Assembly: GCF_030546645.1 (NCBI RefSeq)
Contig: NZ_JAUOTO010000006.1
Coordinates: 248,001-312,000, forward strand
Direction: 5' to 3'
DNA length: 64,000 nucleotides
DNA from: Flavitalea plasmicola
GTDB taxonomy: Bacteria; Bacteroidota; Bacteroidia; Chitinophagales; Chitinophagaceae
Shown here: positions 18,128-27,781 of the stretch, piece after piece
Position numbering within the stretch: the first letter of the stretch is position 1
Layout: the number at the start of each line of letters is the position of its first letter
Translations under genes and position numbers: made by a program
Notes under the pieces: model-generated
Told to the model about the DNA's origin: nothing
The model's database searches: none
Seen by the model: the letters and a program-made list of their open reading frames with translations, nothing else

Positions 18128-20347
18128 TCAGAACTGCTTCAAAAAACTCACCTTGCTGATCGCAGCATTCATCCGGTCCGCCACCCCACGGTCCATCATC
18201 CCCCTGCTATTCCATACCAGGTACACATAACACAACGGCCGGTACTCCCACGAGAACTTCACATTCAGTGCCTCCGACGCATTCGAGCTATTATGCTGAT
18301 AGAACGCCACCAGCTGCAGCCGGGGATTCCACGCCAGCCTCGCCTGGACATTATACAGGTAATAAGTGGCAGACAGTCTGCCGGCCCCCAGGTCCTTTAC
18401 AGCATAGCTCTCCACACTCCCGCTGAAGGCGGCCATCGGCAAAGGCGAATATCGTAACGAGACCTTGTTATACGCCAGCCGCCCATCATAATAACCGCCC
18501 AACGACAAATTGTAGTAAACACTCCATCTGCGGGACGCATCGCTGGACACCTCGATGCTTGGCCGCGCATACCTATACCTACCCGGCTGGATGGACGCAT
18601 TCAAGGGCTGGAACGCAGCAGACAACCGCTGATAACTATACGCACAAACCAGTCCGACATATCCGCCATTTTGAAGCTCGAGCCACACGGGCCATACATT
18701 CACCCGCGCCTCCTCCAGCTTGCCCGTGTGCAGTGTGTGCAAAAAATCCGTCGACATGCCCGGCGAGAAAGATCGTAAGAAGGACGGCAGCCATTTGCTT
18801 CTCGACGTGAAATAAAATCCCGGCGAAGTACACATCACATTGTTCCGGTTGACAAACCCCATACCCGGGCTGTAATGTTGGCTGACAAAGGACTCGTTCA
18901 GCCAGCCAGTGAAAAAATTGTCCTTGTAAAAAAGTTGACCATAGCCCGCCATTCCCCGTTGATCAACACCCGTGCCGTTCGTCCCGCTCACCATGCCGGA
19001 AGCCTGCCATTTCTGAGTGATCCGGTAAAATCCATCCAGGGCAGCCGTCCAGCTATGCCCTCCGCTTCCTTTCACACCTGCGATCTCATCAACTTTTGAC
19101 GTCACCAATCCACCGATCTGAATAGCCCGTTTCCTGCCCAACCGCTGCGTCCACCTGCCCGCAAAAAAATCGGTAGCTCCCGTAGAATCGGAGGAAGGCG
19201 CCTGCCGAATGGCCATGACGGCCGCCGCCTGGTTATCGCCCCTGTAAACATAACGGCCGCCATACCGGATATCCACGGGATTGCCGGCGCCATCCAACCC
19301 TATCTTCCGGCTGAAGAATGGCTGAATGGTCATCTGCGTTTGCTTATTGCCATCCGGATTCAGGTCAAGCCCCGATTGAAGCAGGCTGGCATTCTCCAGG
19401 AAAAAAGGCCGCTTCTCCGGGAAGGACACGGAGAAACGCTGCAGGTTGTTGACCTGCTGATCCACATCCGCCTGGGCAAAATCCGTATTGACCGTGAGGT
19501 CCAGCACCTGGTTGGTCTTCAGGGCCCATTTGACATCACCCCCCGGCTTGAAGGACACCGTAGTGGCGCTGCCCCGGTGATCCTGCCGCGCATTCACCAG
19601 CGCATACGGCTGCACCCGGATATTCGTCCCCGGCCTGGGCAGCTGCAGACTGTCCAACAATCCTTCATAAGCCATGCTGGTCAATGTGTACTCCCTGGGA
19701 AAAGGCGACCAGCTGTAATAGGCATTGCCCGTCCTTCTCTTCCTGACGAAGTTGATCCCCCAGGTCTGGAGGTTCCCCCCATTGCCGGGATAACGCAGCG
19801 TCTTCCAGGGGATCGCAATTTCCGCGATCCAGCCACTGTCGCTCCTGCTGGTGCGGACCTTCCACAAGCCATCCCAATCGACATCGAACAGCCGGTTGTC
19901 AAAACAAAGCACATCCCGCTGTACCCCATATGGGTTCACCAGGAAAGCCATCGCATTGCGCGCATCATGAAAGCCATCGATCAGGATGGCGATATGATCA
20001 TGGTCCGGCGGGTTGAAATCTCTTTGAAAATTGGGCACGCGCAGCCCGCCTTTTCCGACACTGTCACCACAGATCGCGGCAATATACAGGTACTCCTTAT
20101 TGTACAGCAGCTTCACGGCGGTACGCTGACCGGGGATGCCGCCCTGCAGCGGATCGATCTCCCCAAAATCACGGACGACAGGCGCATATTGCCAGGCCGG
20201 CTCGTCCAGCGCTCCATCGATCACCACAGACGTATCGATCCTCGTGGCGACCACCCGCTTGGGAGGCTGAACAGGATCAAAAGTGCTTTGCGCAGCCGCT
20301 TCGACAGTCAAAGCACAGGCGAATAAAAAGACAAGTCGGAGATACAT
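18128..20347 (-). CDS. CBM9-like/DUF5916 outer-membrane protein
   Basis: A 739-residue protein with a signal peptide (about 1-19, AAAQS), a carbohydrate-binding family 9-like domain (about 35-230, with VVIDGALDEPAWQ and WGINFVRKRR), then the DUF5916 region (KTNQVLDLTVNTDFAQADVDQQ, FPEKRPFFLENASLL) that continues as a predicted beta-barrel ending in Phe (VSFLKQF), as outer-membrane proteins do. The family is common in Bacteroidota and is thought to sit in the outer membrane; its ligand is unknown. It ends two bases from the convergent ATPase gene and is divergent from the LytS-type kinase gene. Confidence 0.82.
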   Translation of the reverse strand: MYLRLVFLFACALTVEAAAQSTFDPVQPPKRVVATRIDTSVVIDGALDEPAWQYAPVVRDFGEIDPLQGGIPGQRTAVKLLYNKEYLYIAAICGDSVGKGGLRVPNFQRDFNPPDHDHIAILIDGFHDARNAMAFLVNPYGVQRDVLCFDNRLFDVDWDGLWKVRTSRSDSGWIAEIAIPWKTLRYPGNGGNLQTWGINFVRKRRTGNAYYSWSPFPREYTLTSMAYEGLLDSLQLPRPGTNIRVQPYALVNARQDHRGSATTVSFKPGGDVKWALKTNQVLDLTVNTDFAQADVDQQVNNLQRFSVSFPEKRPFFLENASLLQSGLDLNPDGNKQTQMTIQPFFSRKIGLDGAGNPVDIRYGGRYVYRGDNQAAAVMAIRQAPSSDSTGATDFFAGRWTQRLGRKRAIQIGGLVTSKVDEIAGVKGSGGHSWTAALDGFYRITQKWQASGMVSGTNGTGVDQRGMAGYGQLFYKDNFFTGWLNESFVSQHYSPGMGFVNRNNVMCTSPGFYFTSRSKWLPSFLRSFSPGMSTDFLHTLHTGKLEEARVNVWPVWLELQNGGYVGLVCAYSYQRLSAAFQPLNASIQPGRYRYARPSIEVSSDASRRWSVYYNLSLGGYYDGRLAYNKVSLRYSPLPMAAFSGSVESYAVKDLGAGRLSATYYLYNVQARLAWNPRLQLVAFYQHNSSNASEALNVKFSWEYRPLCYVYLVWNSRGMMDRGVADRMNAAISKVSFLKQF

Positions 20348-20524
20348 ACTTCAAAGAAAGAAATATCCCGCATCCTCGTCTCCATTATTCGACCAGCCGC
20401 CGATCTTCCCCGACATTCGACCATCAAAATCATCCCTCTCCCATTTGCAGTGGAAAACGGGTTGTTGGTCGAAAAACTTCCTTCCTGCTATGCCGGCCCC
20501 GCTTATTTCTCTACTTTTAAAATC

Positions 20525-21574
20525 ATGATAAAGGATTTCAGGATAGCAGGCAATCGTATACTTACCCATCTGGTCTTCTGGTCAGTCTTCTTCCTGGTGA
20601 ATGGGTTCGTATGGGGCTATTGCGCGGAACAGGCCACAACAACTTATTTCCGCAATGCATTCTGGGGCGAGACGAAAGAATTGCCTTTTCTCTTCGCATT
20701 GGTCTATCTCAACCTTTACGTGCTGATCCCGCGCTTCTTCATTACCAAGCAATACTTCGGCTACTTACTGACCGTTCTCGGCTCTTTCATCATAGCTTCC
20801 ATGCTTATCCGAACGATCCAGCCCTCAGAAAACACCGCTCTTCCCGCTTACCTCTATTCATTGGGCAGGATCATCATGCTGAATATCTGCCCGGTGTTTT
20901 TCGTGGCCACCTTTATCAAACTGTGGCAGCTCTGGTACCGGCAGCTGCAAATGAACCGCGAGATCCTGGAAGAAAAGCTAAAGGCCGAGCTGAACTACCT
21001 GAAAGCGCAGGTACACCCGCACTTTTTATTCAATACCCTGAACAACCTGTATGCGCTTACCCTCGCCCGTTCCGAGGCAGCGCCGGGCGTAGTGCTGAAA
21101 CTGTCCGCCCTCATGCGCTATATGGTCCATGACTGCAAATCCGAAAAGATCCCGCTGGAACAGGAGATCCAATCCATGGCCAGCTATATCGAGCTGGAAA
21201 AGATCCGCTTCGACCAGCGCCTGGAAATTTCATTTAACGTGCACAACGCCATAAAAGGGCCCGTGATAACACCCCTCATCCTCCTTCCCTTTATCGAGAA
21301 TGCTTTCAAGCATGGACCTTCCGTCAACACGGAACATGCCTGGATCACCATCGACCTGATGATAAAGGAAAAGATGCTTTTCTTCAAGGTGGAGAACAGC
21401 AAAACGCCCGTCGCCGACAGCACCGCCCCGGAAGAACCATGCGCCAATGGCTTCGGCCTAAAGAATGTGGAAAGAAGACTAAATTTGTTATATCCCGGCA
21501 AATATTCACTGGAGAAGAAAGACGACCTGGAATATTATGCCATCGACCTGAAACTTGATCTTTCAGAAAATTGA
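20525..21574 (+). CDS. LytS-type sensor histidine kinase
   Basis: The start is placed at ATG 20525 (349 residues) because MIKDFRIAGNRILTHLVFW begins as the family usually does; an in-frame ATG at 20450 adds 25 poorly structured residues. Four membrane segments (about residues 12-125) lead to the His_kinase motif QVHPHFLFNTLNN, with His166 the probable phospho-site, and an ATPase domain (LLPFIENAFKHG, GFGLKNVERRL). It lacks a separate periplasmic sensor domain. It is followed four bases later by its LytTR response regulator. The signal is unknown. Confidence 0.88.
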   Translation: MIKDFRIAGNRILTHLVFWSVFFLVNGFVWGYCAEQATTTYFRNAFWGETKELPFLFALVYLNLYVLIPRFFITKQYFGYLLTVLGSFIIASMLIRTIQPSENTALPAYLYSLGRIIMLNICPVFFVATFIKLWQLWYRQLQMNREILEEKLKAELNYLKAQVHPHFLFNTLNNLYALTLARSEAAPGVVLKLSALMRYMVHDCKSEKIPLEQEIQSMASYIELEKIRFDQRLEISFNVHNAIKGPVITPLILLPFIENAFKHGPSVNTEHAWITIDLMIKEKMLFFKVENSKTPVADSTAPEEPCANGFGLKNVERRLNLLYPGKYSLEKKDDLEYYAIDLKLDLSEN

Positions 21575-21578
21575 AAAG

Positions 21579-22319
21579 ATGCATCGGATAAAATGCCTGA
21601 TCACCGAAGACGAGCCGCTGGCAAGGGATGTGCTCTGCAAGTACATTGCAGATCTGGCTTACCTGGAGCTGACCGGCGTCTGCGCCGATGCGATGCAAAC
21701 ACTTCACTTCCTGAAGACCCGGCCCGTCGATCTGCTCTTCCTGGATATCATGATGCCCCGCCTGAATGGCATCGACATGCTAAAGACCCTGCAGCATCCG
21801 CCCCGGGTCATCCTGACGACAGCCCATCCCGATTATGCCCTGCAGGCCTTCGAGCTCAACGCCATCGATTATTTACTGAAGCCCATCCCTTTCGAACGCT
21901 TTGTGCTGGCCGTCAACCGCTTTTTCAATTTCCGTCCCGCAGGCGACTTCCCCTCCTTTGCTATCGATCCCGGCGAGACCAGCACACCGGCGGCAGAGGA
22001 CGGATTCATCTACCTGAAGGCAGAGAAGAAAATGGTCAAGCTGTTCCTGAAGGATATCATCATGATCGAAAGCCTCCGGGATTATGTGAAGGTGATCACC
22101 ACCACCCAGCAGATCGTCAGCTACCAGAAGATCAGCTACCTGGAAGAGCGCCTGCCCGAGAAAAAATTTTTACGCATCCACCGCTCCTATATCATTGCCG
22201 TGGATCAGATCCTTTCTTTCAATACCACCTCGGTGGACATAGCCTCCCGCAATCTCCCCATCGGGCGATCCTATAAGGACATGGTAATGCATGTGCTGAA
22301 AGTGGAAAAACACAGGTAG
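21579..22319 (+). CDS. LytTR-family response regulator
   Basis: A 246-residue protein when started at ATG 21579, four bases after the kinase stop; an upstream in-frame ATG (21555) overlaps the kinase and adds eight residues. The receiver domain has the acidic pair EDE, phospho-acceptor Asp56 in FLDIMMP, Thr in ILTTAHP and Lys in YLLKPIP. The C-terminal LytTR DNA-binding domain has KAEKKMVKLFLKDIIMIESLRDYVKV and FLRIHRSYII. It forms a two-gene unit with the kinase. Targets are not evident here; the oxidoreductase genes directly downstream on the same strand are possible. Confidence 0.9.
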   Translation: MHRIKCLITEDEPLARDVLCKYIADLAYLELTGVCADAMQTLHFLKTRPVDLLFLDIMMPRLNGIDMLKTLQHPPRVILTTAHPDYALQAFELNAIDYLLKPIPFERFVLAVNRFFNFRPAGDFPSFAIDPGETSTPAAEDGFIYLKAEKKMVKLFLKDIIMIESLRDYVKVITTTQQIVSYQKISYLEERLPEKKFLRIHRSYIIAVDQILSFNTTSVDIASRNLPIGRSYKDMVMHVLKVEKHR

Positions 22320-22356
22320 GCCGGGCGGGGGGTATAATTTTTTCTACAGCTGTATA

Positions 22357-23556
22357 ATGGACTTACGCACTGACTACCCATTCTGGCTATTGGACAAAGG
22401 CATCCTGGGGACATACCCTTCCCTGGAAAAAGACATTGCAACAGAAGTGGCGATCGTCGGCGCCGGCATCAGCGGGGCGCTGATAGCCTGGCAGCTGTGT
22501 AAAGCGGGAATACGCTGCGTCATGGTCGATCGTCGGCACGTAGGAATGGGTAGCACCGCCGCTACCACCGGGCTGTTGCAATATGAGACAGACGTCCCGC
22601 TGGTGGAGCTCTCCGCTAAAGTAGGAGATAAGAACGCGGCCGACAGTTACCTGCTCTGCAGCAAAGCCATCGATGAATTGGGAATGCTCAGCAAAAAATT
22701 CCATCACGCTGAATTTGCCCGGCGCCCCAGCTTCCAATACGCCTCATTCAAAAAGGATGTCAGCGCACTCAAAAAGGAATACACCCTCAGAAAAGCCCTC
22801 GGTCTGCAGCTCGACTGGCTGGACCGCGAAGACGTCAAAAGCCTGTATGGCTTCCACAAAGAGGCCGGCCTGCTTTCAAAACAAGGCGCAGAGGTCAATG
22901 CCTACGGCCTCACCCACGGTATATTGGCGGCATGCCGGAAAATGGGAATGGAGGTATATGATCACACGAACATCGAAACCATCCGCCACCAGCGCAACAG
23001 GGTACAGCTCATCACGACAGATCAACACCGCATTCATGCGCGGAAGGTGATCATTGCCTGTGGCTATGAATCCGGCGCCTGGCTTCCCAAAAGAGTAGAC
23101 ACCCTGTTTACTACCTATGCCATCATCAGCGAACCGGTTCCCGAAAAAATGGGCTGGCACCAACGCTCGCTCATTTGGGAGACGGCCCGCCCTTATCTCT
23201 ACCTTCGGTCGGCAGGGAACCACCGCATCATCATCGGGGGCAAGGACGACGACTTTTCCAGCGCTCACAAAAGAGAGGAAGCCCTTCCCCGAAAGGTAAA
23301 AGAACTGGAAAAAGCATTCTCCCGTCTTTTCCCGCACATCCCTTTTAAAACAGATTTCCGCTGGGCCGGCCTCTTCGCCGGCACAAAAGACGGCCTGCCT
23401 TACATCGGCCAGCTTCCCCAACGCAAGCACCTGTACTTTGCCCTGGGCTTCGGCGGCAATGGGATCGTCTTTAGCCAGATCGCTGCGACCTTGCTGCGCG
23501 ACCAGCTCACAGGTAAAAAGAACAGGTACGCGGACATTTTCCGGTTCGACCGGTGA
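22357..23556 (+). CDS. FAD-dependent oxidoreductase, DAO family
   Basis: A 399-residue protein with a dinucleotide-binding motif GAGISGALIAW near residue 34 and DRRHVGMGSTAATTGLLQYE, as in the D-amino-acid oxidase/glycine oxidase fold. The C-terminal part has GLFAGTKDGLPYIGQLP and GFGGNGIVFSQIAA, the second FAD contact. The substrate cannot be told. It starts 37 bases after the LytTR gene and is followed by a related oxidoreductase with a Rieske domain; both share the motif DGLPYIG and GFGGNG, so they are probably ancient duplicates working on similar compounds. Confidence 0.82.
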   Translation: MDLRTDYPFWLLDKGILGTYPSLEKDIATEVAIVGAGISGALIAWQLCKAGIRCVMVDRRHVGMGSTAATTGLLQYETDVPLVELSAKVGDKNAADSYLLCSKAIDELGMLSKKFHHAEFARRPSFQYASFKKDVSALKKEYTLRKALGLQLDWLDREDVKSLYGFHKEAGLLSKQGAEVNAYGLTHGILAACRKMGMEVYDHTNIETIRHQRNRVQLITTDQHRIHARKVIIACGYESGAWLPKRVDTLFTTYAIISEPVPEKMGWHQRSLIWETARPYLYLRSAGNHRIIIGGKDDDFSSAHKREEALPRKVKELEKAFSRLFPHIPFKTDFRWAGLFAGTKDGLPYIGQLPQRKHLYFALGFGGNGIVFSQIAATLLRDQLTGKKNRYADIFRFDR

Positions 23557-23630
23557 TCCTGCTCAGCGCGTGCTGACCCGCCCCCCGGCGCAGGGACCAA
23601 TATTTGCATAGCACATCCTAAACACAGACC

Positions 23631-25178
23631 ATGATACCAAGGGACGGAGCCCTCACCAGCTTGTGGCAGGGCACGACGGCAAGAGAAAAAGAAAGCCTTA
23701 CTGGCAACAGGATCTCCCTGGAAGACCAGCAGTACGACGTAGTCATCGTTGGTGGAGGCATCACCGGCCTTACAACGGGTCTGCGCTTGCAGGAAGCCGG
23801 CTTCAAATGTGCCATCCTGGAAGCAAATACACTTTGTTTTGGCACGACAGGGGGCACCACCGCCCATCTCAATACCGTGCTCGACACCCCTTATCCCACT
23901 ATCATCAAAAACTTCAATAAGGCCACCGCTCAGTCAGTAGCCGATGCTGCAAAAGCCGCTATCCGGCTGGTCCGCTCCAATATAGACAAATACAACATTG
24001 CCTGCGGTTTTGAAATGGCCACCGCTTATATGTTCTCCCAATCGGAAGACCAGACAAAAGAGCTGGACGCCATTTATGAAGCCAGCCGCGACCTGGGGAT
24101 CGACATTGCCTATACAAACCAGATCCCCGCCGAACTGAAAATGTCAAAAGCCGTCGCCATAAAAGGTCAGGCGAAATTTCACCCCACCAGATATGTCATG
24201 GGGCTGGCTGCCGCCTTTCAATCCCTGGACGGGCGCATCATCGAGCATTGCCGCGTGACAGGGGCGGAAAATGAAGACCCCATCAAGGTACATACCGAAC
24301 AGGGTGATATCCGGTGCACTTATCTGATCTATGCCACCCATATTCCCTCTGGCCTGAATATCACCATGGATACCCGCTGCGCACCTTACCGCAGCTATGC
24401 CATGGCCGTAACGCTGAAAGGGGAATACCCCGACGGCCTGATCTACGATATGTATGACCCGTATCATTATTACCGCACCCAGAGCATCGACGGACGATCT
24501 TATTTCATTGCAGGTGGAGAAGACCACAAAACAGGACATGTGGAAAACACCCAATCCTGCTTCCTGAAGCTGGAAGCACATATCCGTGCCCATTTCAAGG
24601 TAGTGGACATCGCTTATAAATGGTCCTCCCAATACTTCGAGCCCGTAGACGGATTGCCATACATCGGGCACCTCCCCGGACAACCGGGCAATATGCTGGT
24701 GGCCACCGGCTTCGGCGGCAACGGTATGATCTACAGCGCTGTTGCAGCGCTCACCTTCCAGGAAATGATCCTCCGGGAACCTGAAAAATTTGCGCCCGTC
24801 TTTAATCCCAACCGGCTGAAACCCATCGCAGGATTTTCAAACTTTGTGAAGGAAAATGCGGATGTGATGAAAAAGTGGATCGGCAAGCTGTTGCCTTCAG
24901 ACAAGCTTGCTTCTTTTTCCGACCTGGCGCCCGGCGAAGGAAAGGTGGTGAAAGTGGAAGGCGACACCATTGCATTATATAAGGACGAGCAGGGCGAGCT
25001 CCACGCTTTATCTCCCACCTGTACCCACATGGGCTGTCATGTCACCTGGAACACCATGGAAAAATCCTGGGATTGCCCCTGCCATGGCGCCCGGTATTCC
25101 GCGGATGGAGTGGTTCTCACCGGACCGGCCGACAGGTCCCTCGAAAATATAGACGTTCGAAGCCTGGTGGAAGGGTAA
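23631..25178 (+). CDS. FAD-dependent oxidoreductase fused to a C-terminal Rieske [2Fe-2S] domain
   Basis: A 515-residue protein. The DAO-type FAD domain (about 30-400) has VIVGGGITGLTTGLRL and GFGGNGMIYSAVAA. The last 95 residues form a Rieske domain: CTHMGCHVTWN supplies one Cys/His pair and CPCHGARYSADG the other, about 17 residues apart, so the cluster should be intact. Known relatives are annotated as Rieske-containing glycine/D-amino-acid oxidases (YhfW type), substrate unknown. The 74-base gap to the previous gene allows co-transcription. Confidence 0.85.
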   Translation: MIPRDGALTSLWQGTTAREKESLTGNRISLEDQQYDVVIVGGGITGLTTGLRLQEAGFKCAILEANTLCFGTTGGTTAHLNTVLDTPYPTIIKNFNKATAQSVADAAKAAIRLVRSNIDKYNIACGFEMATAYMFSQSEDQTKELDAIYEASRDLGIDIAYTNQIPAELKMSKAVAIKGQAKFHPTRYVMGLAAAFQSLDGRIIEHCRVTGAENEDPIKVHTEQGDIRCTYLIYATHIPSGLNITMDTRCAPYRSYAMAVTLKGEYPDGLIYDMYDPYHYYRTQSIDGRSYFIAGGEDHKTGHVENTQSCFLKLEAHIRAHFKVVDIAYKWSSQYFEPVDGLPYIGHLPGQPGNMLVATGFGGNGMIYSAVAALTFQEMILREPEKFAPVFNPNRLKPIAGFSNFVKENADVMKKWIGKLLPSDKLASFSDLAPGEGKVVKVEGDTIALYKDEQGELHALSPTCTHMGCHVTWNTMEKSWDCPCHGARYSADGVVLTGPADRSLENIDVRSLVEG

Positions 25179-25256
25179 GCCCCGTTAACAAAATATTGTT
25201 AAATAACACGTAGGCAACCCCGTGGCTTTTTTATCGTACCTATCTTTCAACCAGGT

Positions 25257-26051
25257 ATGCGTTTATCAGAACTTCTGCTAAAAAAGTCAGTACACACCCT
25301 AAAAAAGCAGGTACACGCCGCCGTAAAAAAGCCGGCACTCACCGCCGCGCTCGCACTGACCCTGCAGACCGCCCTCGGACAAATGCAGATCACCGGCACG
25401 GTATACGATAAAAGCCTGCAATTCGCGATGCGGGGCGTAAGCGTCATGAGCGCTTCCGGTGCCGGCACCCTCACCGACTCATCAGGCCACTACCATATTA
25501 AATTACAACCGGAAGACTCCATCTATTTCTCCTACCTGGGCCGGGCCACGCAAAAATTTCCCGTCCGGGAGATCCCCTTAGGCTATCCCTTCGACATGAG
25601 CCTCGAAATAGCCGTGGATTCCTTACCCACCGCCTTCGTGAGATCCAAAAGCTACACCCTGGATTCCCTGGAAAACCGGCGGGAATACAAAAAGATCTTC
25701 GACTATGGCGCCAACTACCTTTCCAGCATCAACACACCCCGCACGGGAGGGGTGGGAGTGGGCCTGGACCTGGATATGCTTTTCGACGGAAAAAAGAACC
25801 GCCGCATGCTCGCCTTTCAGGACAGGCTCCAATGGGAGGAAAAAGAGAAATATGTCGACCACCGCTTCACCAAGGCCATCGTCAAAAGGATCACGGGCCT
25901 GCAATCTCCCGCCCTCGACACCTTCATGCGGCAATACAGACCCAGCTACGACCTGATCCAGGGCTGCGAGACAGAGTACGAATTCTATAAATATATCCTG
26001 GAATGGAGCAGGTTCTTCGAAAAGGATTGGCAGGCGACGCATCACGAGTAA
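25257..26051 (+). CDS. Carboxypeptidase-like regulatory domain protein, exported
   Basis: A 264-residue protein. A Lys-rich N-terminus with a hydrophobic stretch (about 24-42, ending TALGQ) suggests a signal peptide. A CarboxypepD_reg-like beta-sandwich follows (about 43-120: ITGTVYDKSLQFAMRGVSV, LTDSSGHYHIKL). The remainder is charged and unrecognised. Proteins of this type are common in Bacteroidota, often with no linked transporter, and their role is unknown. It ends just before the M20 gene on the same strand. Confidence 0.65.
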   Translation: MRLSELLLKKSVHTLKKQVHAAVKKPALTAALALTLQTALGQMQITGTVYDKSLQFAMRGVSVMSASGAGTLTDSSGHYHIKLQPEDSIYFSYLGRATQKFPVREIPLGYPFDMSLEIAVDSLPTAFVRSKSYTLDSLENRREYKKIFDYGANYLSSINTPRTGGVGVGLDLDMLFDGKKNRRMLAFQDRLQWEEKEKYVDHRFTKAIVKRITGLQSPALDTFMRQYRPSYDLIQGCETEYEFYKYILEWSRFFEKDWQATHHE

Positions 26052-26110
26052 GCACAACGGCCAATAAAGAGTACATTTACACCCGGTTTCAAAAAGGCCA
26101 TGAACTGACC

Positions 26111-27307
26111 ATGCTGGAGCAACAAATAAAACAGGCGGCGATGGAGATCGCCGGGGACATCATTCATCTCCGCAGGACCCTGCATACCCACCCCGAACTA
26201 TCTTTCCAGGAATATGAGACATCCGCTTTCATCAAAGGCGAGCTGGACAAGATGGGCATACCCTGGAAAGCGATGGCCGGCACAGGCATCCTGGCAACGA
26301 TCCGGGGAACGCAGCCCTCGGACAGGACCATCGCCCTCCGGGCCGACATAGACGCCCTTCCCATTACGGAGCTGAACAACGTTGCATACAAATCCCGCAT
26401 CGACGGCGTCATGCATGCCTGCGGGCATGACGTACATACCGCTTCTCTCCTGGGGACAGCCCGCATTCTTTTATCCATCCGCGAGCATTTCGGAGGCACG
26501 GTCAAATTGCTTTTTCAGCCCGGAGAAGAAAAATTGCCGGGAGGCGCCCCCATGATGATCCGGGAAGGCGCCTTGCGCGATCCCGTCCCCGCGGCCATCA
26601 TCGGCCAGCACGCAATGCCCTCCATCCGATCCGGTAAGATAGGGATCAGGAAGGGCGCGATGATGGCTTCCATGGATGAGATCATCGTAAGGGTAAAAGG
26701 CAAAGGCGGCCATGGGGCCATGCCGCACCAGAACGTCGACCCCGTCGCCATCGCCTGCCAGATGGTGGTCGGGCTGCAGCAGATCATCAGCAGGATCGGC
26801 AACCCCATCATCCCCAGCGTCCTTTCATTCGGAAAGTTCATCGCCAACGGCAGCATCAATGTCATACCAGACGAAGTATACATGGAAGGCACCTTCCGCA
26901 CCATCGATGAAGCCTGGCGCGCAAAAGCCCATGAACAGATGATCAAGACAGCCACGGGTATCGTCGAAGCATTCGGCGCTACTTGCGAATTCACCATCAA
27001 CAAAGGTTATCCCGCGCTGAGCAACCACGAAGCGCTGACCACCGATATCGAAACCTTTGCCGTCGAATACCTGGGCCGGGAGAACATTGAATATCCCGAT
27101 CTGTGGATGGCAGCGGAGGACTTCGCCTATTATGGGCGTGAGATCGACGCCTGCTTTTATTTACTGGGGACAGACAGTGCGGCAGGCGATAAGCGCAACC
27201 CCCTGCACAATCCCCGGTTCGACATCGAAGAAAATACCCTAGCCCTTTCCACAGGACTAATGGCCTGGTTCGCCATCCGCAGCCTGGGATATGGGCGGCC
27301 GTCATAA
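26111..27307 (+). CDS. M20-family amidohydrolase (N-acyl-amino-acid/hippurate hydrolase type)
   Basis: The start is placed at ATG 26111 (398 residues, the usual family length); an in-frame upstream ATG at 26003 would overlap the previous gene by 49 bases. Metal-site and catalytic motifs are ALRADIDALPI, HACGHDVHTASLLG (Cys and His ligands), QPGEEKLPGGA and WMAAEDFAYYG. The lid domain carries GHGAMPHQNVDPV. The family hydrolyses N-acyl amino acids or related amides in the cytoplasm. No signal peptide is seen with this start. Confidence 0.87.
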   Translation: MLEQQIKQAAMEIAGDIIHLRRTLHTHPELSFQEYETSAFIKGELDKMGIPWKAMAGTGILATIRGTQPSDRTIALRADIDALPITELNNVAYKSRIDGVMHACGHDVHTASLLGTARILLSIREHFGGTVKLLFQPGEEKLPGGAPMMIREGALRDPVPAAIIGQHAMPSIRSGKIGIRKGAMMASMDEIIVRVKGKGGHGAMPHQNVDPVAIACQMVVGLQQIISRIGNPIIPSVLSFGKFIANGSINVIPDEVYMEGTFRTIDEAWRAKAHEQMIKTATGIVEAFGATCEFTINKGYPALSNHEALTTDIETFAVEYLGRENIEYPDLWMAAEDFAYYGREIDACFYLLGTDSAAGDKRNPLHNPRFDIEENTLALSTGLMAWFAIRSLGYGRPS

Positions 27308-27332
27308 CCAAAATGCAAAATCATCATACGTT

Positions 27333-27676
27333 ATGATCCATTTTTTAAATACGGCACCGCTGCAGTCCCCATTGGTGTAGATGAATTCCTCGTAAAATGT
27401 CCTTGTTGTGAAACCCATACGCCAACGGATGTGATGGTCTCCAGCCGTTACTGTTACTTTTATTGGATTCCCTTCGCACCGGTCGGGAAAGAAGCGACCC
27501 TCATTTGCACCAAATGCGGACTGAAAAGAGCGGAGATCCCCTTCGATGCCGGACTAATAAACAATTTCGAAGAGATAAGATCTAAATTCAAACATCCGCC
27601 ATACACTTATGCGGGACTCGGCTTCGTAGTCGCTATGTTTTTGCTTATCCTGTTGAATGCACTGGGATCAAAGTAG
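27333..27676 (+). CDS. Zinc-ribbon membrane protein with a -1 frameshift near its start
   Basis: Translation from ATG 27333 gives only 15 residues. A -1 shift at TTTTTTA (27341-27347), in frame as T TTT TTA, continues into the long frame and gives about 115 residues: MIHFL/KYGTAAVPIGVDEF, a CPCC pair, SSRYCYFYWIPFAPVGK, a CTKC pair and a C-terminal membrane helix (GLGFVVAMFLLILLNAL). The in-frame GTG at 27431 would lose the first Cys pair. The pattern resembles small Bacteroidota zinc-ribbon proteins that begin with a YG motif. Either the slip is programmed, or one T is missing by mutation or sequence error. Confidence 0.6.
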
Positions 27677-27734
27677 ATCCTGTCCGGTGGTATTGTTTTG
27701 GATAATCTCTTAAAACCTATCTGAAATGAATTAA

Positions 27735-27758
27735 GCCCGTAAACGGTCGTCTACGGGC
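27735..27758 (-). terminator. Hairpin after the minus-strand lipoprotein gene
   Basis: GCCCGTA (27735-27741) pairs with TACGGGC (27752-27758) around a ten-base loop. On the minus strand TTAATTCATTT follows. It lies 24 bases past the stop of the lipoprotein gene. Confidence 0.55.
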
Positions 27759-27781
27759 CTGGAAAAAAGGAGGGAAAAGAG

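Noticed and set aside
19340..20326. A 328-codon open frame opposite the DUF5916 gene
   Set aside because: Low-complexity Arg/Ile/His-rich translation typical of an antisense frame.
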